Positions 1 to 9,487 of a stretch of 36,416 bases of DNA are shown here, one piece after another (position 1 is the first letter of the stretch; every line of letters begins with the position of its first letter). The notes beneath the pieces were generated by a model. The model worked only from the letters and a program-made list of their open reading frames with translations, did not search any database and had not been told where the DNA came from. The position numbers and the translations under genes are program-made. This stretch comes from an uncultured Clostridia bacterium (lineage in GTDB: Bacteria; Bacillota; Clostridia; TANB77; CAG-508), in NCBI GenBank assembly GCA_944389475.1, contig CALXMM010000018.1, positions 1 through 36,416 of the forward strand, in the 5' to 3' direction.

Positions 1-93
1 GGAGAATTACCCAAGTGGTTGAAGGGGACGGTTTGCTAAACCGTTAGGGTTTCGTAAGGGGCCGCGAGGGTTCAAATCCCTCATTCTCCGCCA
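1..93 (+). tRNA. tRNA-Ser (anticodon GCU)
   Basis: The acceptor arms GGAGAAT (1-7) and ATTCTCC (83-89) pair perfectly. They are followed by discriminator G and an encoded CCA (91-93). The anticodon arm CGGTTTGCTAAACCG places GCT in the loop, so this tRNA reads AGC/AGU serine codons. A long variable arm (around 46-66) is typical of the class II tRNA-Ser fold, and the T-arm GAGGGTTCAAATCCCTC is intact. The gene begins at the first base of the window, so its promoter and any upstream tRNA neighbours are not visible. Confidence 0.97.
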
Positions 94-96
94 GAG

Positions 97-124
97 GAAA
101 TGCTATTTAAGCATTTCTTTTTTT
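97..124 (+). terminator. Intrinsic terminator of tRNA-Ser
   Basis: GAAATGC (97-103) pairs with GCATTTC (111-117) around a 7-nt loop. An uninterrupted run of seven T follows. It lies 3 nt after the tRNA CCA end and should terminate the tRNA transcript. Confidence 0.85.
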
Positions 125-504
125 ATTCAAAATTATTCAAATTAAATATGAAGTAACTTCTAAAAAAACGCTTGCGAAAATCAAATATAAGAGGATTTAA
201 TTTAAGAAGCATATAATTTATCATATATGGATAAAAATTTAATATAATCGATTTTGAGAGCAAATAGTATATTAAATCATAATCCGATAGTTAATATTTA
301 ACCATAGATAAAATAATATATTGTATTTTAAAAGGAGTATATTATAAATAAAAAATTTTATAATTTAAAATAAATAATTAAAAAATAAAATAAATTAATT
401 TATAAAAATAAATAAAAAAATTTAAAAATATAAAATATTAAATATTAAATATTAATTTTTAATTATAAAAAATTAAATTAAATTTTAAATTTAATCTAAA
501 ATAA
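125..504. other. AT-rich non-coding stretch, no gene seen
   Basis: No open reading frame with a credible start and ribosome binding site is visible on either strand. The first 200 bases have ordinary low-GC composition. From about 340 onward the sequence is almost only A and T. An isolated Shine-Dalgarno-like AAAGGAG lies near 331-337, but only ATA/ATT codons follow it before stops, so it is not a gene start. It may be a remnant. Confidence 0.6.
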
Positions 505-2590
505 AAAAACAATTTAAAAAATAAACAAAGTTATAATTTATAATATTAAATAATAATTGATAAAAAATTAATTATAAATATTTAATAAAATGAATAAATA
601 ATTTTAATTAATTATATTTTTAATTAAAATGGAATATTGCGCATGCAGTAGATTTAATATTATTAATTTAATAGAATAAATTCACTAATTAGAAAAATAA
701 ATTTATAAAATTAATTCATATAAATTTTAATATTAAATATAAAAATAATTAATTATTAGAATAAAATAAAATTAAATTTAAAAAATAATTTTAAATATTA
801 AGATAACAATATATTAAATAAATTAAATTATTTAAAAATGAATATAAAAATAATTATAAAAATAATTAATTAATAGAAAATAAAATTAAATAAAAAAATA
901 TTTTTAAATATTAGAATAAAAATGTGTTAAATGAAATTAATTATTAAATAAAAAAATTTTAAAAAATAAAAATAAAATAATCAATAAAAAAAATAAATAA
1001 AGTTATATCTTAATATTAAATAATAAATAAAAAAGTTAATTATAAATATTTAATAAAAAAATAAATTATTTTAATTAATTATATGTTAATAAAAAGAAGA
1101 ATATTGCGCATGTAGTAGATTTGATATTATTAATTAATAGAATAAATTTACTTATAAAAAAATTATATTTATAAAATTAATTTTATAAAAAATAATATTA
1201 ATTATAAAAATAAATAATTAATAGAAAATAAAATTAATTAAAAAAATATTTTTTAATTATTAGAATAAAAATGTGTTAAATAAAATTAAGTATTAAATAA
1301 ATTAAATTTTTAAAAATAATATAAAAAAATAATTTAACTTTAATAAAAAAAATTAAATATTAGTTATAAGAATTAAAATAAATAAAATTTTAAAAAATAA
1401 TTAAAAAATAAATAAAGTTATATTTTAATATTAAATAATAAATAAAAAAGTTAATTATAAATATTTAATAAAAGAAATAAATAAATTTAATTAATTATAT
1501 TTTAATTAAAAGGAAAATATTGCGCATGCAGTAGATTTGATATTATTAATTAATAGAATAAATTTACTTATTAAAAAAATAAAATTATATTTATAAAATT
1601 AATTTGTATAAATAATAATATTAATTAAAAAATAAATAATAAATAATTAATAGAAAATAAAATTAAATAAAATAATATTTTTAAATATTAAAATAAAAAT
1701 GTGTTAAACAAAATTAAGTATTAAATAAATTAAATTTTTAAAAATAATATAAAAAAATAATTTTAATTTATTTTTAAAAAAACAAATTAAATATTAACCA
1801 TAAAAATTAAAATAAATAAAATAAAAAAAATAATTAAATAATAAAATTAACAATTTAAAAAATAAATAAAGTTATAAGTTATAATATTAAATGCTAATTA
1901 ATAAAAAATTAATTATAAATATCTAATAAGAGAAATAAAGAAATTTAATTAATAATAATTTTAATGAAAAGAAAAATATTGCGCATACAGTAGATTTGGA
2001 ATTATTAATTAATAGAATAAATTTACTTATTAGAAAAAATAAAATTATATTTATAAAATTAATTTGTATAAATAATAATATTAATTAAAAAAATAAATAA
2101 TAAATAATTAATAGAAAATAAAATTAAATAAAATAATATTTTTAAATATTAAAATAAAAATGTGTTAAATAAAATTAATTATTAAATAAATTAAATTTTA
2201 AAAAATAATATAAAAAAACAATTTTAATTTATTTTTAAAAAAAACAAATTAAATATTAACCATAAAAATTGAAATAAATAAAATTTTAAAAAAATAATTA
2301 AATAATAAAATAAACAATTTAAAAATAAATAAAGTTAGAATTTATAATATTAAATGATAATTAATAAAAAATTAATTATAAATATTTAATAAAAGAAATA
2401 AATAATTTTAATTAAAGGAAATTATTGCGCATGCAGTAGATTTGATATTATTAATTAAATAAAATAAATGCACTAATTAGAAAAATAAATTTATAAAATT
2501 AATTCATATAAATAATAATATTAAATATAAAAATAATATAAGAAAATAATTTAACTTTTTTTAAAAAACAAATTAAATATTAATTATAAA
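505..2590. repeat. Five tandem AT-only units of about 450 bp with conserved GC islands
   Basis: Five copies of one unit follow each other head to tail. Each contains, in order, an AAATAAAGTTA-like segment (anchor AGTTA at 529, 1001, 1416, 1870, 2333), then AATTATAAATATTTAATAA, then a GC-containing island TTGCGCATGCAGTAGATTT, then TATTATTAATTAATAGAATAA. Units 1-4 also contain AAAATGTGTTAAA or a degenerate form of it. The islands start at 636, 1103, 1519, 1978 and 2424, giving spacings of 467, 416, 459 and 446. Single-base changes occur in the island (GCATGTAG in copy 2, GCATACAG in copy 4), while the AT flanks differ by many small indels. Outside the islands there is hardly any G or C. No ORF is present. 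The function is unknown. Confidence 0.9.
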
Positions 2591-2849
2591 AACTAAATTT
2601 GATAAAATTATTAAAGAAAAAAAGTAATTAAAAATAATTTAATAAATTAATAATAAATAATATTAATTATTAAAACATAAAAAAATAAATAAATATAAAT
2701 TAAAATCAATTTAAACAATTATTATAAAACTATTAAAATAAAATTAATTAAAAAATAATAAATAAATTAATATAATTAATAAAAATAAATTTTATAAAAA
2801 AATTATAATATATGTATAAAAAAAATTTTTAAGTACATAATAATACTAT
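2591..2849. other. AT-only tail after the repeat array
   Basis: This is a degenerate A+T stretch without the GC island. It contains no ORF, no clear promoter and no hairpin that stands out from composition. It links the repeat array to the more complex block that follows. TATAAT-like strings occur at 2771 and 2804, but in such sequence they are expected by chance. Confidence 0.5.
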
Positions 2850-3300
2850 AAGGTTAATAATTATTTAATCGAAGAGTGTAAAGGGCTATTTTATATATGG
2901 TTCTTTATATTCGAAATGTTTGGTATACTATAGCTATTAATTTGGTTATATTATGCTGGCATTGCGAGTATAATATTTGTATGTAAGCTCTTTAAAGGGT
3001 TAAATTATAGGTATTATATTCAAGATAAGAGTATGTTGATATCTGAATGGTTATTTGTATTCCCTTTGGGAGGAAGATAGTTAGTAAGGGTGTTTTCATA
3101 TTCGAGTGAATTATTAATATTTGTGGTATTAGGCTTAGTTAAATAGTAATATTTATTAGGTTTAAATATTATTTTTATTAGTATGAACAAGAGTAATATT
3201 AGCTTTAGTGATAATTGGTACTATTTTTGTTTAATAGTATCAATTATTTTTTTTCATAAAAAAAGTGCATCTAAATATTATTTTTAAATGCACTTTTTTT
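2850..3300 (+). ncRNA. Candidate structured non-coding RNA, class unknown
   Basis: Composition changes abruptly near 2850 from almost pure A+T to mixed sequence with no ORF on either strand. Several helices can be drawn on the plus strand. AAAGGGCT (2880-2887) pairs with AGCTCTTT (2986-2993) with one G-U, closing a domain. Inside it, ATATTATGCT (2948-2957) pairs with AGTATAATAT (2967-2976) around the loop GGCATTGCG. Further along, AATATTTA near 3147 pairs with TAAATATT near 3161, and AATTGGTACTATT near 3213 pairs with AATAGTATCAATT near 3233 with one G-U. The block ends in a 13-bp terminator. The 5' end is a guess, because no good promoter is visible. It could instead be decayed coding or mobile sequence. 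I could not match it to a known RNA class. Confidence 0.45.
3258..3300. terminator. Strong bidirectional terminator
   Basis: AAAAAAAGTGCAT (3258-3270) and ATGCACTTTTTTT (3288-3300) form a perfect 13-bp stem around a 17-nt AT loop. The T runs serve both strands. It can end the candidate plus-strand RNA and also the minus-strand activase gene, whose stop codon is 34 nt away. Confidence 0.85.
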
Positions 3301-3333
3301 AAAAATTTAATAATTAAGAAAGAATAATAAATA

Positions 3334-6300
3334 TTAATTATTTATATTTATTTTTTCTTTTACTTTTTTAGTTTTTTGTTCAGTATTTTTTTGTGTTTCT
3401 TCATTTGTTTTTGTATTAGTATTTTCTGTTTGCTCTACACTAGATGAATTAGTATTTTCTTTTTGTATTGCATTTTTTTCTTGCATTTCTCTTTTTAGAT
3501 TATCCTTAGCAACAGTCATTAATAATTTAATTCTATTTGTTTGGTTAGACTCACTTGCTCCTGGATCATAATCTACTGGAGAGATATTAGCATTTGGAAA
3601 TCTTTCTCTTATAGTTTTTATAACACCTTTTCCAACTACGTGATTTGGTAAGCAAGCAAATGGTTGAACACATATTATGTTTGGAATTCCATGTTCGATA
3701 TATTCAATCATTTCAGCTGTTAAGAACCATCCTTCACCAGTTTGATTTCCAATAGATAGAATATTTTTTACTGTTTCTTCTAAATGCCAAATATTGCAAG
3801 GTGGTAAATAACCTTTTTTAGATTTTTCTAGTGCTGCTTTTGAATCTTTTTCTAATATATCAATTAAACTAATAGCTGCTTTTGAAATTTTTGAAACGAT
3901 TGGGTTTGTTTTTAATAAACTATTAAATGTAACTTTATGTGTTGCCATAAATTTAATGAATCCCATAAAATCTGGAAGTACAACTTCTGCACCTTCTTGT
4001 TCTAGAATGTCTGCAACGTGATTATTTCCAAAAGGATGGTATTTTATTAAAACTTCTCCAACTATTCCAACCTTAGGTTTTACTACTGATGTATCTAGTT
4101 CTATTTTTTCAAAATCGTTTACAATATCATAAATACTTTGTTTAAATTCTTTGCTATTTCCGTTATTAAGAATTTCTTTGCATTTATTCATCCATTTATC
4201 AAATAATGCTTTTGTTTCTCCTTTATTTTTTTCATATGCTCTATTTTTTGTTAACATTTTTTGTAGTAAATCACCATATAGAACTCCTCTTAGCATGTTT
4301 TCTAATAAAGGAATAGTTAATTTAAATCCTGGTACTTTTTCCATTCCAACAACATTAAATGATATAACAGGTATTTGAGGATATCCAGCATCTTTAAGAG
4401 CTTTTCTAATAAATCCTATGTAATTTGTTGCTCTACATCCACCACCAGTTTGAGACATTATTAAAGCAGTTCTATCTGGGTCATATTTACCAGATTGTAA
4501 TGCTTCTATCATTTGACCTGTAACTAAGATAGATGGATAACATGCATCATTATTAACATATTTTAAACCTGTTTCTACAGTTTTTTGTGTACAATCTCTT
4601 AATAATACTAAATTGTATCCAGCTTTTCTCATTGCGGTTTCAAGTAATTCAAAGTGTATTGGAGCCATTTGAGGACAAAGAATTGTATAATTTTTTCTCA
4701 TATCCTTGGTAAATATTTTTTTCTGTATACCGTAATCTCCATCATCCTTTTCTTGTATTTTAGCAGCTTCTCTTTTCTTCATGCTTGCAAGTAAAGAACG
4801 AATACGAATTCTAACAGCTCCTAAGTTATTTACTTCATCTATTTTTATTAATGTATACATTTTTCCGTAGCTAGATAATATTTCCTCAACTTGGTCAGTT
4901 GTAACTGCATCTACACCACAACCAAATGAATTTAATTGTACTAGTTCTAGATTATCATGATGACCAACAAATTCTGCGGCAGCATATAGTCTAGCATGGA
5001 ATACCCATTGGTCAACAACTCTTAAAGGACGTTTTGCTTCAGTTTGATTAGCAACACTATCTTCTGTTAAAACACATAAACCTAAACTTGTTATTAATGT
5101 ATCAATACCATGGTTTATTTCTGGGTCAGAATGATATGGTCTACCTGCAAGAACTATTCCTTTAGTATGATGTTTATCCATATATTCTAGAGCTTCTTTT
5201 CCTTTATTAAAGATATCTTGTTTAAAGTGTTGATATTCTTCCTCTGCTTTTTTAGCAGCTTCCATTAATTCTTTTTTATTAAAATTATATTCTTTAAATT
5301 CATCCAATTCCAAAATTCTCTTTGTTAAATTCTTAGCATCAAATGGTAAGAATGGATTTAAGAATTTTATACTTGGATCTTTTAGTTCTTCTACATTATT
5401 TTTTAATACTTCAGAATATGAAATTACAATAGGACAATTATAATGATTATCTGCTTTTTCATATTCTTTTCTTGAATAAGGCATACAAGGATAGAATATA
5501 GTTTTAATTCCTTGTTGTATTAAACTTATTACATGTCCATGAGAAAGTTTAGCTGGATAGCAAACTGATTCTGATGGCATAGATTCCATTCCTTTTTCGT
5601 AAGTTTTTCTAGTACTCTTTTCTGAAATGATTACCCTGAATCCTAAAGATGTAAAGAAAGTAAACCAGAAAGGATAATCCTCATACATATTTAAAACTCT
5701 AGGAATTCCTATTGTGCCTCTTGGAGCATCTTTTTCATCCAATGGTTTGTAATAATTAAATAATCTTTCTTGTTTGTATTTTATTAAATTAGGTAAATCA
5801 CTTTGACCAGTAACTATTCCAGCACCTTTTTCACAACGATTTCCTGAGATATGTCTATGTCCGTTACTAAAGGTGTTTATAGTTAATAGACAATGATTTT
5901 CACATCCGTTACAACGAGCATGTGTAACTTTAATTTGTAATTTATCAAGGTCTTCTAATTTACAAATAGTAGAACGATATTCCATATCCATATTTGCTTC
6001 ATATTGTTGTCTTGCTAAAATAGCGACTCCATAAGCACCCATTAAACCAGCGATGTCAGGTCTTACAACTTCTTTACCAACAATTTTCTCGAATGCTCTT
6101 AGAACAGCATCATTATAGAAAGTTCCTCCTTGTACTACTATATGGTCACCTAAAGTGCTTACATCCCTAACCTTCATAACTTTTTGAATAGCATTTTTTA
6201 TAACTGAATAAGAAAGTCCAGCAGAAATATCTCCTACACTATAACCTTCTTTTTGTGCTTGTTTAATTTTAGAGTTCATAAATACTGTACATCTAGAACC

Positions 6301-7740
6301 TAAATCAACAGGTCTTTTAGAAACTAATGCTTCTTTAACAAATTCTCCTATAGAAAGATTTAAACTTTTCGCAAATGTTTCTATGAAAGAACCACAACCA
6401 GAAGAACAAGCTTCATTTAGCATTATATTATCGATAGCACCATTTTTTAATCTAATATATTTCATATCTTGACCACCGATATCTACAATACTAGTTACAT
6501 TTGGTTGAAATTTCTTTGCAGCTGTATAATGTGCAATTGTTTCTATTTCATTTAAATCTACATTAAGAGCTGTTTGAATTAATTTCTCTCCATATCCAGT
6601 AACACCACTAAATCTTATTTTTGCTTTTTCAGGTAATACAGAATAAAGTTCTTTTAACATATTCATAACACTTTTTAAAGGATTTCCTTCATTGCTAGCA
6701 TATAGTGAATATAATAAATTGTCTTCATTATCTGTTAAAACTAATTTTGTAGTTGTAGAACCAGCATCTATACCGACAAAGCAATCACCTTCGAATGTTT
6801 TTAAATCTCTTCTAGGGACTTTGGCTTTTTCATGTCTTTCTTTAAATTGTTTATATTCTTCTTCTGAATTAAATAGTGGGTCTACAGGATTAGTTGTATT
6901 ATCATGAGATATTCTTAAATTATGTATTTTTTCTTTTAATTCTGCTACAGTTATTGGCTTGTTATCATACGCATCTAAGCATGCACCTTTAGCAACTAAT
7001 AAATGAGCTTCATCCGGTACAACTATTTCATTTGGTTTTAAGTGAAGTGTTTCTATAAATCTCTTTCTTAATTCTGGAAGATAATTTAAAGGTCCACCCA
7101 AAAATGCTACAGTACCTCTAATAGGTCTACCACATGCAAGTCCACTAATAGTTTGATTTACAACTGCTTGGAAAATTGAAGCAGCGATATCAGATTTTTC
7201 TGCACCTTCATTTATTAAAGGCTGTACATCAGTTTTAGCAAAAACTCCACAACGAGATGCTATTGGATAAATTGTTGTATAATTTTTTGCAAGTTCATTA
7301 AGACCAGCTGTATCTGTGTCTAATAGAGAAGCCATTTGATCTAGGAAAGCTCCAGTACCACCAGCGCATGTTCCATTCATTCTTTGTTCTACAGATTGAT
7401 CAAAATAAATTATTTTTGCATCTTCTCCACCTAGTTCAATTACTACATCTGTTTGAGGAATAAACTTCTCAACAGCTCTTTTACAAGCAACAACTTCTTG
7501 AATAAAAGGTAGCCCTAAGAAAGTAGCTGCAGACATAGCACCGGAACCAGTAAGTGCAATTGTAAATTTACTATCAGGAAATTTTTCAGCTAGATTTTCT
7601 AATACCTTACATACGGTGTTTTTAGTATCTGAAAAATGTCTTGTGTAATCAGAATATATTTCTTTATTATTAGAATCTATAACTACTATTTTTACGGTTG
7701 TTGATCCAACATCTAAACCAACGTGAAGTATATTTTCCAT
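3334..7740 (-). CDS. Giant acyl-CoA dehydratase activase-related protein (two BadF/HgdC ATPase domains plus DUF2229)
   Basis: This 1468-residue protein carries two ASKHA-type ATPase domains of the HgdC/BcrAD/BadFG family. Domain 1 spans about residues 5-265, with GLDVGSTTVK at 8-17 and NGTCAGGTGAFLDQM at 122-136. Domain 2 spans about 320-580, with GIDAGSTTTK at 323-332 and EACSSGCGSF at 443-452. A cysteine group follows (C610, C613, C617, C636), then a DUF2229-like region and a C-terminal CoA dehydratase-like region. Characterised small activases hold one Fe-S cluster per dimer and inject an electron into 2-hydroxyacyl-CoA dehydratases. The role of these large fused paralogues is not established. 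No dehydratase subunit gene is in the window. The last 50 or so residues are a Glu/Asn/Thr/Lys-rich tail. The start is supported by AAGGAG upstream of the ATG and a good promoter at 7788-7816. Confidence 0.9.
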   Translation of the reverse strand: MENILHVGLDVGSTTVKIVVIDSNNKEIYSDYTRHFSDTKNTVCKVLENLAEKFPDSKFTIALTGSGAMSAATFLGLPFIQEVVACKRAVEKFIPQTDVVIELGGEDAKIIYFDQSVEQRMNGTCAGGTGAFLDQMASLLDTDTAGLNELAKNYTTIYPIASRCGVFAKTDVQPLINEGAEKSDIAASIFQAVVNQTISGLACGRPIRGTVAFLGGPLNYLPELRKRFIETLHLKPNEIVVPDEAHLLVAKGACLDAYDNKPITVAELKEKIHNLRISHDNTTNPVDPLFNSEEEYKQFKERHEKAKVPRRDLKTFEGDCFVGIDAGSTTTKLVLTDNEDNLLYSLYASNEGNPLKSVMNMLKELYSVLPEKAKIRFSGVTGYGEKLIQTALNVDLNEIETIAHYTAAKKFQPNVTSIVDIGGQDMKYIRLKNGAIDNIMLNEACSSGCGSFIETFAKSLNLSIGEFVKEALVSKRPVDLGSRCTVFMNSKIKQAQKEGYSVGDISAGLSYSVIKNAIQKVMKVRDVSTLGDHIVVQGGTFYNDAVLRAFEKIVGKEVVRPDIAGLMGAYGVAILARQQYEANMDMEYRSTICKLEDLDKLQIKVTHARCNGCENHCLLTINTFSNGHRHISGNRCEKGAGIVTGQSDLPNLIKYKQERLFNYYKPLDEKDAPRGTIGIPRVLNMYEDYPFWFTFFTSLGFRVIISEKSTRKTYEKGMESMPSESVCYPAKLSHGHVISLIQQGIKTIFYPCMPYSRKEYEKADNHYNCPIVISYSEVLKNNVEELKDPSIKFLNPFLPFDAKNLTKRILELDEFKEYNFNKKELMEAAKKAEEEYQHFKQDIFNKGKEALEYMDKHHTKGIVLAGRPYHSDPEINHGIDTLITSLGLCVLTEDSVANQTEAKRPLRVVDQWVFHARLYAAAEFVGHHDNLELVQLNSFGCGVDAVTTDQVEEILSSYGKMYTLIKIDEVNNLGAVRIRIRSLLASMKKREAAKIQEKDDGDYGIQKKIFTKDMRKNYTILCPQMAPIHFELLETAMRKAGYNLVLLRDCTQKTVETGLKYVNNDACYPSILVTGQMIEALQSGKYDPDRTALIMSQTGGGCRATNYIGFIRKALKDAGYPQIPVISFNVVGMEKVPGFKLTIPLLENMLRGVLYGDLLQKMLTKNRAYEKNKGETKALFDKWMNKCKEILNNGNSKEFKQSIYDIVNDFEKIELDTSVVKPKVGIVGEVLIKYHPFGNNHVADILEQEGAEVVLPDFMGFIKFMATHKVTFNSLLKTNPIVSKISKAAISLIDILEKDSKAALEKSKKGYLPPCNIWHLEETVKNILSIGNQTGEGWFLTAEMIEYIEHGIPNIICVQPFACLPNHVVGKGVIKTIRERFPNANISPVDYDPGASESNQTNRIKLLMTVAKDNLKREMQEKNAIQKENTNSSSVEQTENTNTKTNEETQKNTEQKTKKVKEKININN

Positions 7741-7787
7741 AAATTTCTCCTTTCATAGCTTTATAAAAAGCATAATCTCACAAACTA

Positions 7788-7816
7788 ATTTTATACGGAA
7801 AAGGCACTTTTGTCAA
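7788..7816 (-). promoter_or_regulatory. Sigma-A type promoter of the activase-like gene
   Basis: On the minus strand, TTGACA (7811-7816) is followed by a 17-nt spacer and TAAAAT (7788-7793). This gives a leader of about 40 nt before the ATG at 7740. Confidence 0.75.
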
Positions 7817-7949
7817 ATTGAAGAAACTGGAAATAATGCTTCTTTTCTAACTAATATACATCAATTTTAGAATTAGAACTAAATTTAAAATAAAAGTTCT
7901 TTTTTTTACTTGTCTAACATAATAATTAATCAAACAAAGGAGGGATTAA

Positions 7950-8522
7950 ATGAAAAAGAAAGAAGGCATTATAATAGTATTTTTTTTAATTTTATTGGTG
8001 GTGGTTTTAGGAGGAGTAATATATTATTTTAATCAAAACAAAAAAGTTGAAACAAATGAAATTGTCGAAGAATATGTTCCCGAAGAAGAAGTAAGTGATG
8101 AACAATTAAGAAATACAATTATTTCACTATATTTTATAAATAAAGATAGTGGTGAAATTAATCCGGAAGCAAGAACTATAAATACAAATTTATTAATTGA
8201 TAACCCATATAAGTATTTATTAGAACAATTAATGGAAGGACCTAAAAATGAAAAATTAACAAAGGCAATACCGGAAAATACAAAAATAAATAATATAGAA
8301 TTAAAAGGGGATACACTAAATATGGATTTTTCGCATGAATTTATAGATAATGCACCCGAAGGGAAGGATGCAGAAAATAAGATTTTAGCGACAATTGTAA
8401 AAACAGTTACAGAATTAAATGAAGTTAATTCCGTAAAAATTTTAATAGATGGGGAAGAAAACAAAAGCTTTAAAGATGGAGCAATAAATTTTGAAAAAAC
8501 ATTTTCAAGAGCAGATTTTTAA
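7950..8522 (+). CDS. GerMN-domain protein, membrane anchored
   Basis: This 190-residue protein has a short basic N-terminus and one hydrophobic segment (about residues 6-27), followed by an acidic linker (about 36-50). A GerMN-type domain follows (about 55-180), recognised from the pattern YFIN..G....E.R.I, LLEQLMEGPK, IPENTKINNIELKGDTLNMDFS and V.SVKILIDGE. GerMN domains occur in the Bacillus spore germination lipoprotein GerM and in other envelope proteins. Here there is no lipobox cysteine, so it is probably a single-pass anchored extracytoplasmic protein rather than a lipoprotein. The start is fixed by AAAGGAGGG about 6 nt before the ATG. It is convergent with a 45-aa minus-strand ORF that begins 2 nt after its stop. 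A spore-related role is inferred from the family only. Confidence 0.8.
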   Translation: MKKKEGIIIVFFLILLVVVLGGVIYYFNQNKKVETNEIVEEYVPEEEVSDEQLRNTIISLYFINKDSGEINPEARTINTNLLIDNPYKYLLEQLMEGPKNEKLTKAIPENTKINNIELKGDTLNMDFSHEFIDNAPEGKDAENKILATIVKTVTELNEVNSVKILIDGEENKSFKDGAINFEKTFSRADF

Positions 8523-8523
8523 A

Positions 8524-8661
8524 TTATAGTTTTTTAATAAAATCTGCAAAGTTTTTGGTTTTAATTAAAATAGTAAATTTATTTAAAAAATTTTCCACTT
8601 GGTAAAGTGAACAAATAATATTATTTTTTTTATCTATTATTTTATTTTTATTGTAATTCAT
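8524..8661 (-). CDS. Small ORF, 45 residues, unknown
   Basis: This minus-strand ORF of 45 codons plus TAA has a textbook ribosome binding site: GGAGGT, then 5 nt, then ATG. The peptide starts MNYNKNKIIDKKNN, then IICSLYQVENFLNKFTILI, and ends KTKNFADFIKKL. It has a basic N-terminus, an amphipathic or hydrophobic middle and a basic end. It fills the gap between the GerMN gene (convergent, 2-nt separation) and the divergently oriented methyltransferase gene. I do not recognise a family. The strong Shine-Dalgarno sequence and the exact fit into the gap are the arguments for a real gene. The high AT content means a chance ORF cannot be excluded. Confidence 0.55.
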   Translation of the reverse strand: MNYNKNKIIDKKNNIICSLYQVENFLNKFTILIKTKNFADFIKKL

Positions 8662-8738
8662 ATTTTACCTCCAATTTGAAAAAAATAGCTATATATTATA
8701 TAATATGTAAAGAAAATTAGTATTGTGTGGGAATAGAT

Positions 8739-9476
8739 ATGGAATTAAAAGAAAATGAAAGAATAGATGATTTAGAATATAAAGGATTAAAAATAATACA
8801 AAACGAGAATTATTTTTGTTTTGGAATGGATAGTATTTTATTAAGTGATTTTGCAAAAGAGATAAAAAAAGATAGTACAATATTAGACATTGGTACAGGG
8901 ACTGGAATTATTAGTATTTTATTATCTAAAAAAACAGAGTGTAAAAAGATATATGCAATTGAAGTTCAAACAGAGATTGCAGAAATGGCACAGCGTAGTG
9001 TTAAAATGAATAATTTAGAAGATAAAATAGAATTAATAAATGATAATATAATAAATATAGAAAAATATTTAAAAAATAATTCAATGAATGCAATAGTCAC
9101 AAATCCACCATATAAGAAAAAAGATACTGGTGTTAAAAACGAAAATATGAATAAATTAATTTCTAGACATGAGATTACAGCGGATTTAGAAGATTTTATA
9201 TCTAAGGGTAGTGCTGTTTTAAAAGACAAAGGTTCTTTTTATATGGTTAATAGACCGGAAAGATTAGCGGATATTATAAGTTTATTTAGAAAATATAAAA
9301 TAGAACCTAAAAAATTAAGAATGGTTTATCCTAAAATTAATAATAAGCCGAATTTAATTTTAATAAAAGGTATAAAAAATGCTAAACCATTTCTAGAAAT
9401 AGAAAAGCCATTAATTGTATATAAAGAAGACAATAATTATACGGATGAAATTTTAAAAATATATAATAAAAAATAG
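8739..9476 (+). CDS. tRNA1(Val) (adenine-37-N6)-methyltransferase-like protein (YabB/TrmN6 family)
   Basis: This class I SAM-dependent methyltransferase has 245 residues. Motif I DIGTGTG lies at about 50-56, an acidic AIEV closes strand 2, and the amino-methylase signature NPPY is at 122-125. The N-terminus ERIDDLEYKGLKIIQNENYFCFGMDSILLSDF is typical of the YabB/TrmN6 family, whose E. coli member methylates N6 of A37 in tRNA1(Val). I place the start at ATG 8739. An in-frame GTG at 8727 would add four residues, but the GTGGGA there serves better as a weak ribosome binding site for 8739. The stop overlaps the leader of rsmI, whose ATG is 11 nt downstream. In Bacillus yabB also sits next to the rsmI homologue, which supports a tRNA/rRNA modification operon. 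Confidence 0.85.
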   Translation: MELKENERIDDLEYKGLKIIQNENYFCFGMDSILLSDFAKEIKKDSTILDIGTGTGIISILLSKKTECKKIYAIEVQTEIAEMAQRSVKMNNLEDKIELINDNIINIEKYLKNNSMNAIVTNPPYKKKDTGVKNENMNKLISRHEITADLEDFISKGSAVLKDKGSFYMVNRPERLADIISLFRKYKIEPKKLRMVYPKINNKPNLILIKGIKNAKPFLEIEKPLIVYKEDNNYTDEILKIYNKK

Positions 9477-9487
9477 TGGAGGAAAAA

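Noticed and set aside
505..2590. CRISPR-like array
   Set aside because: The units are about 450 bp with no short direct repeat and unique spacer pattern, and there are no cas genes. It is a simple tandem array.
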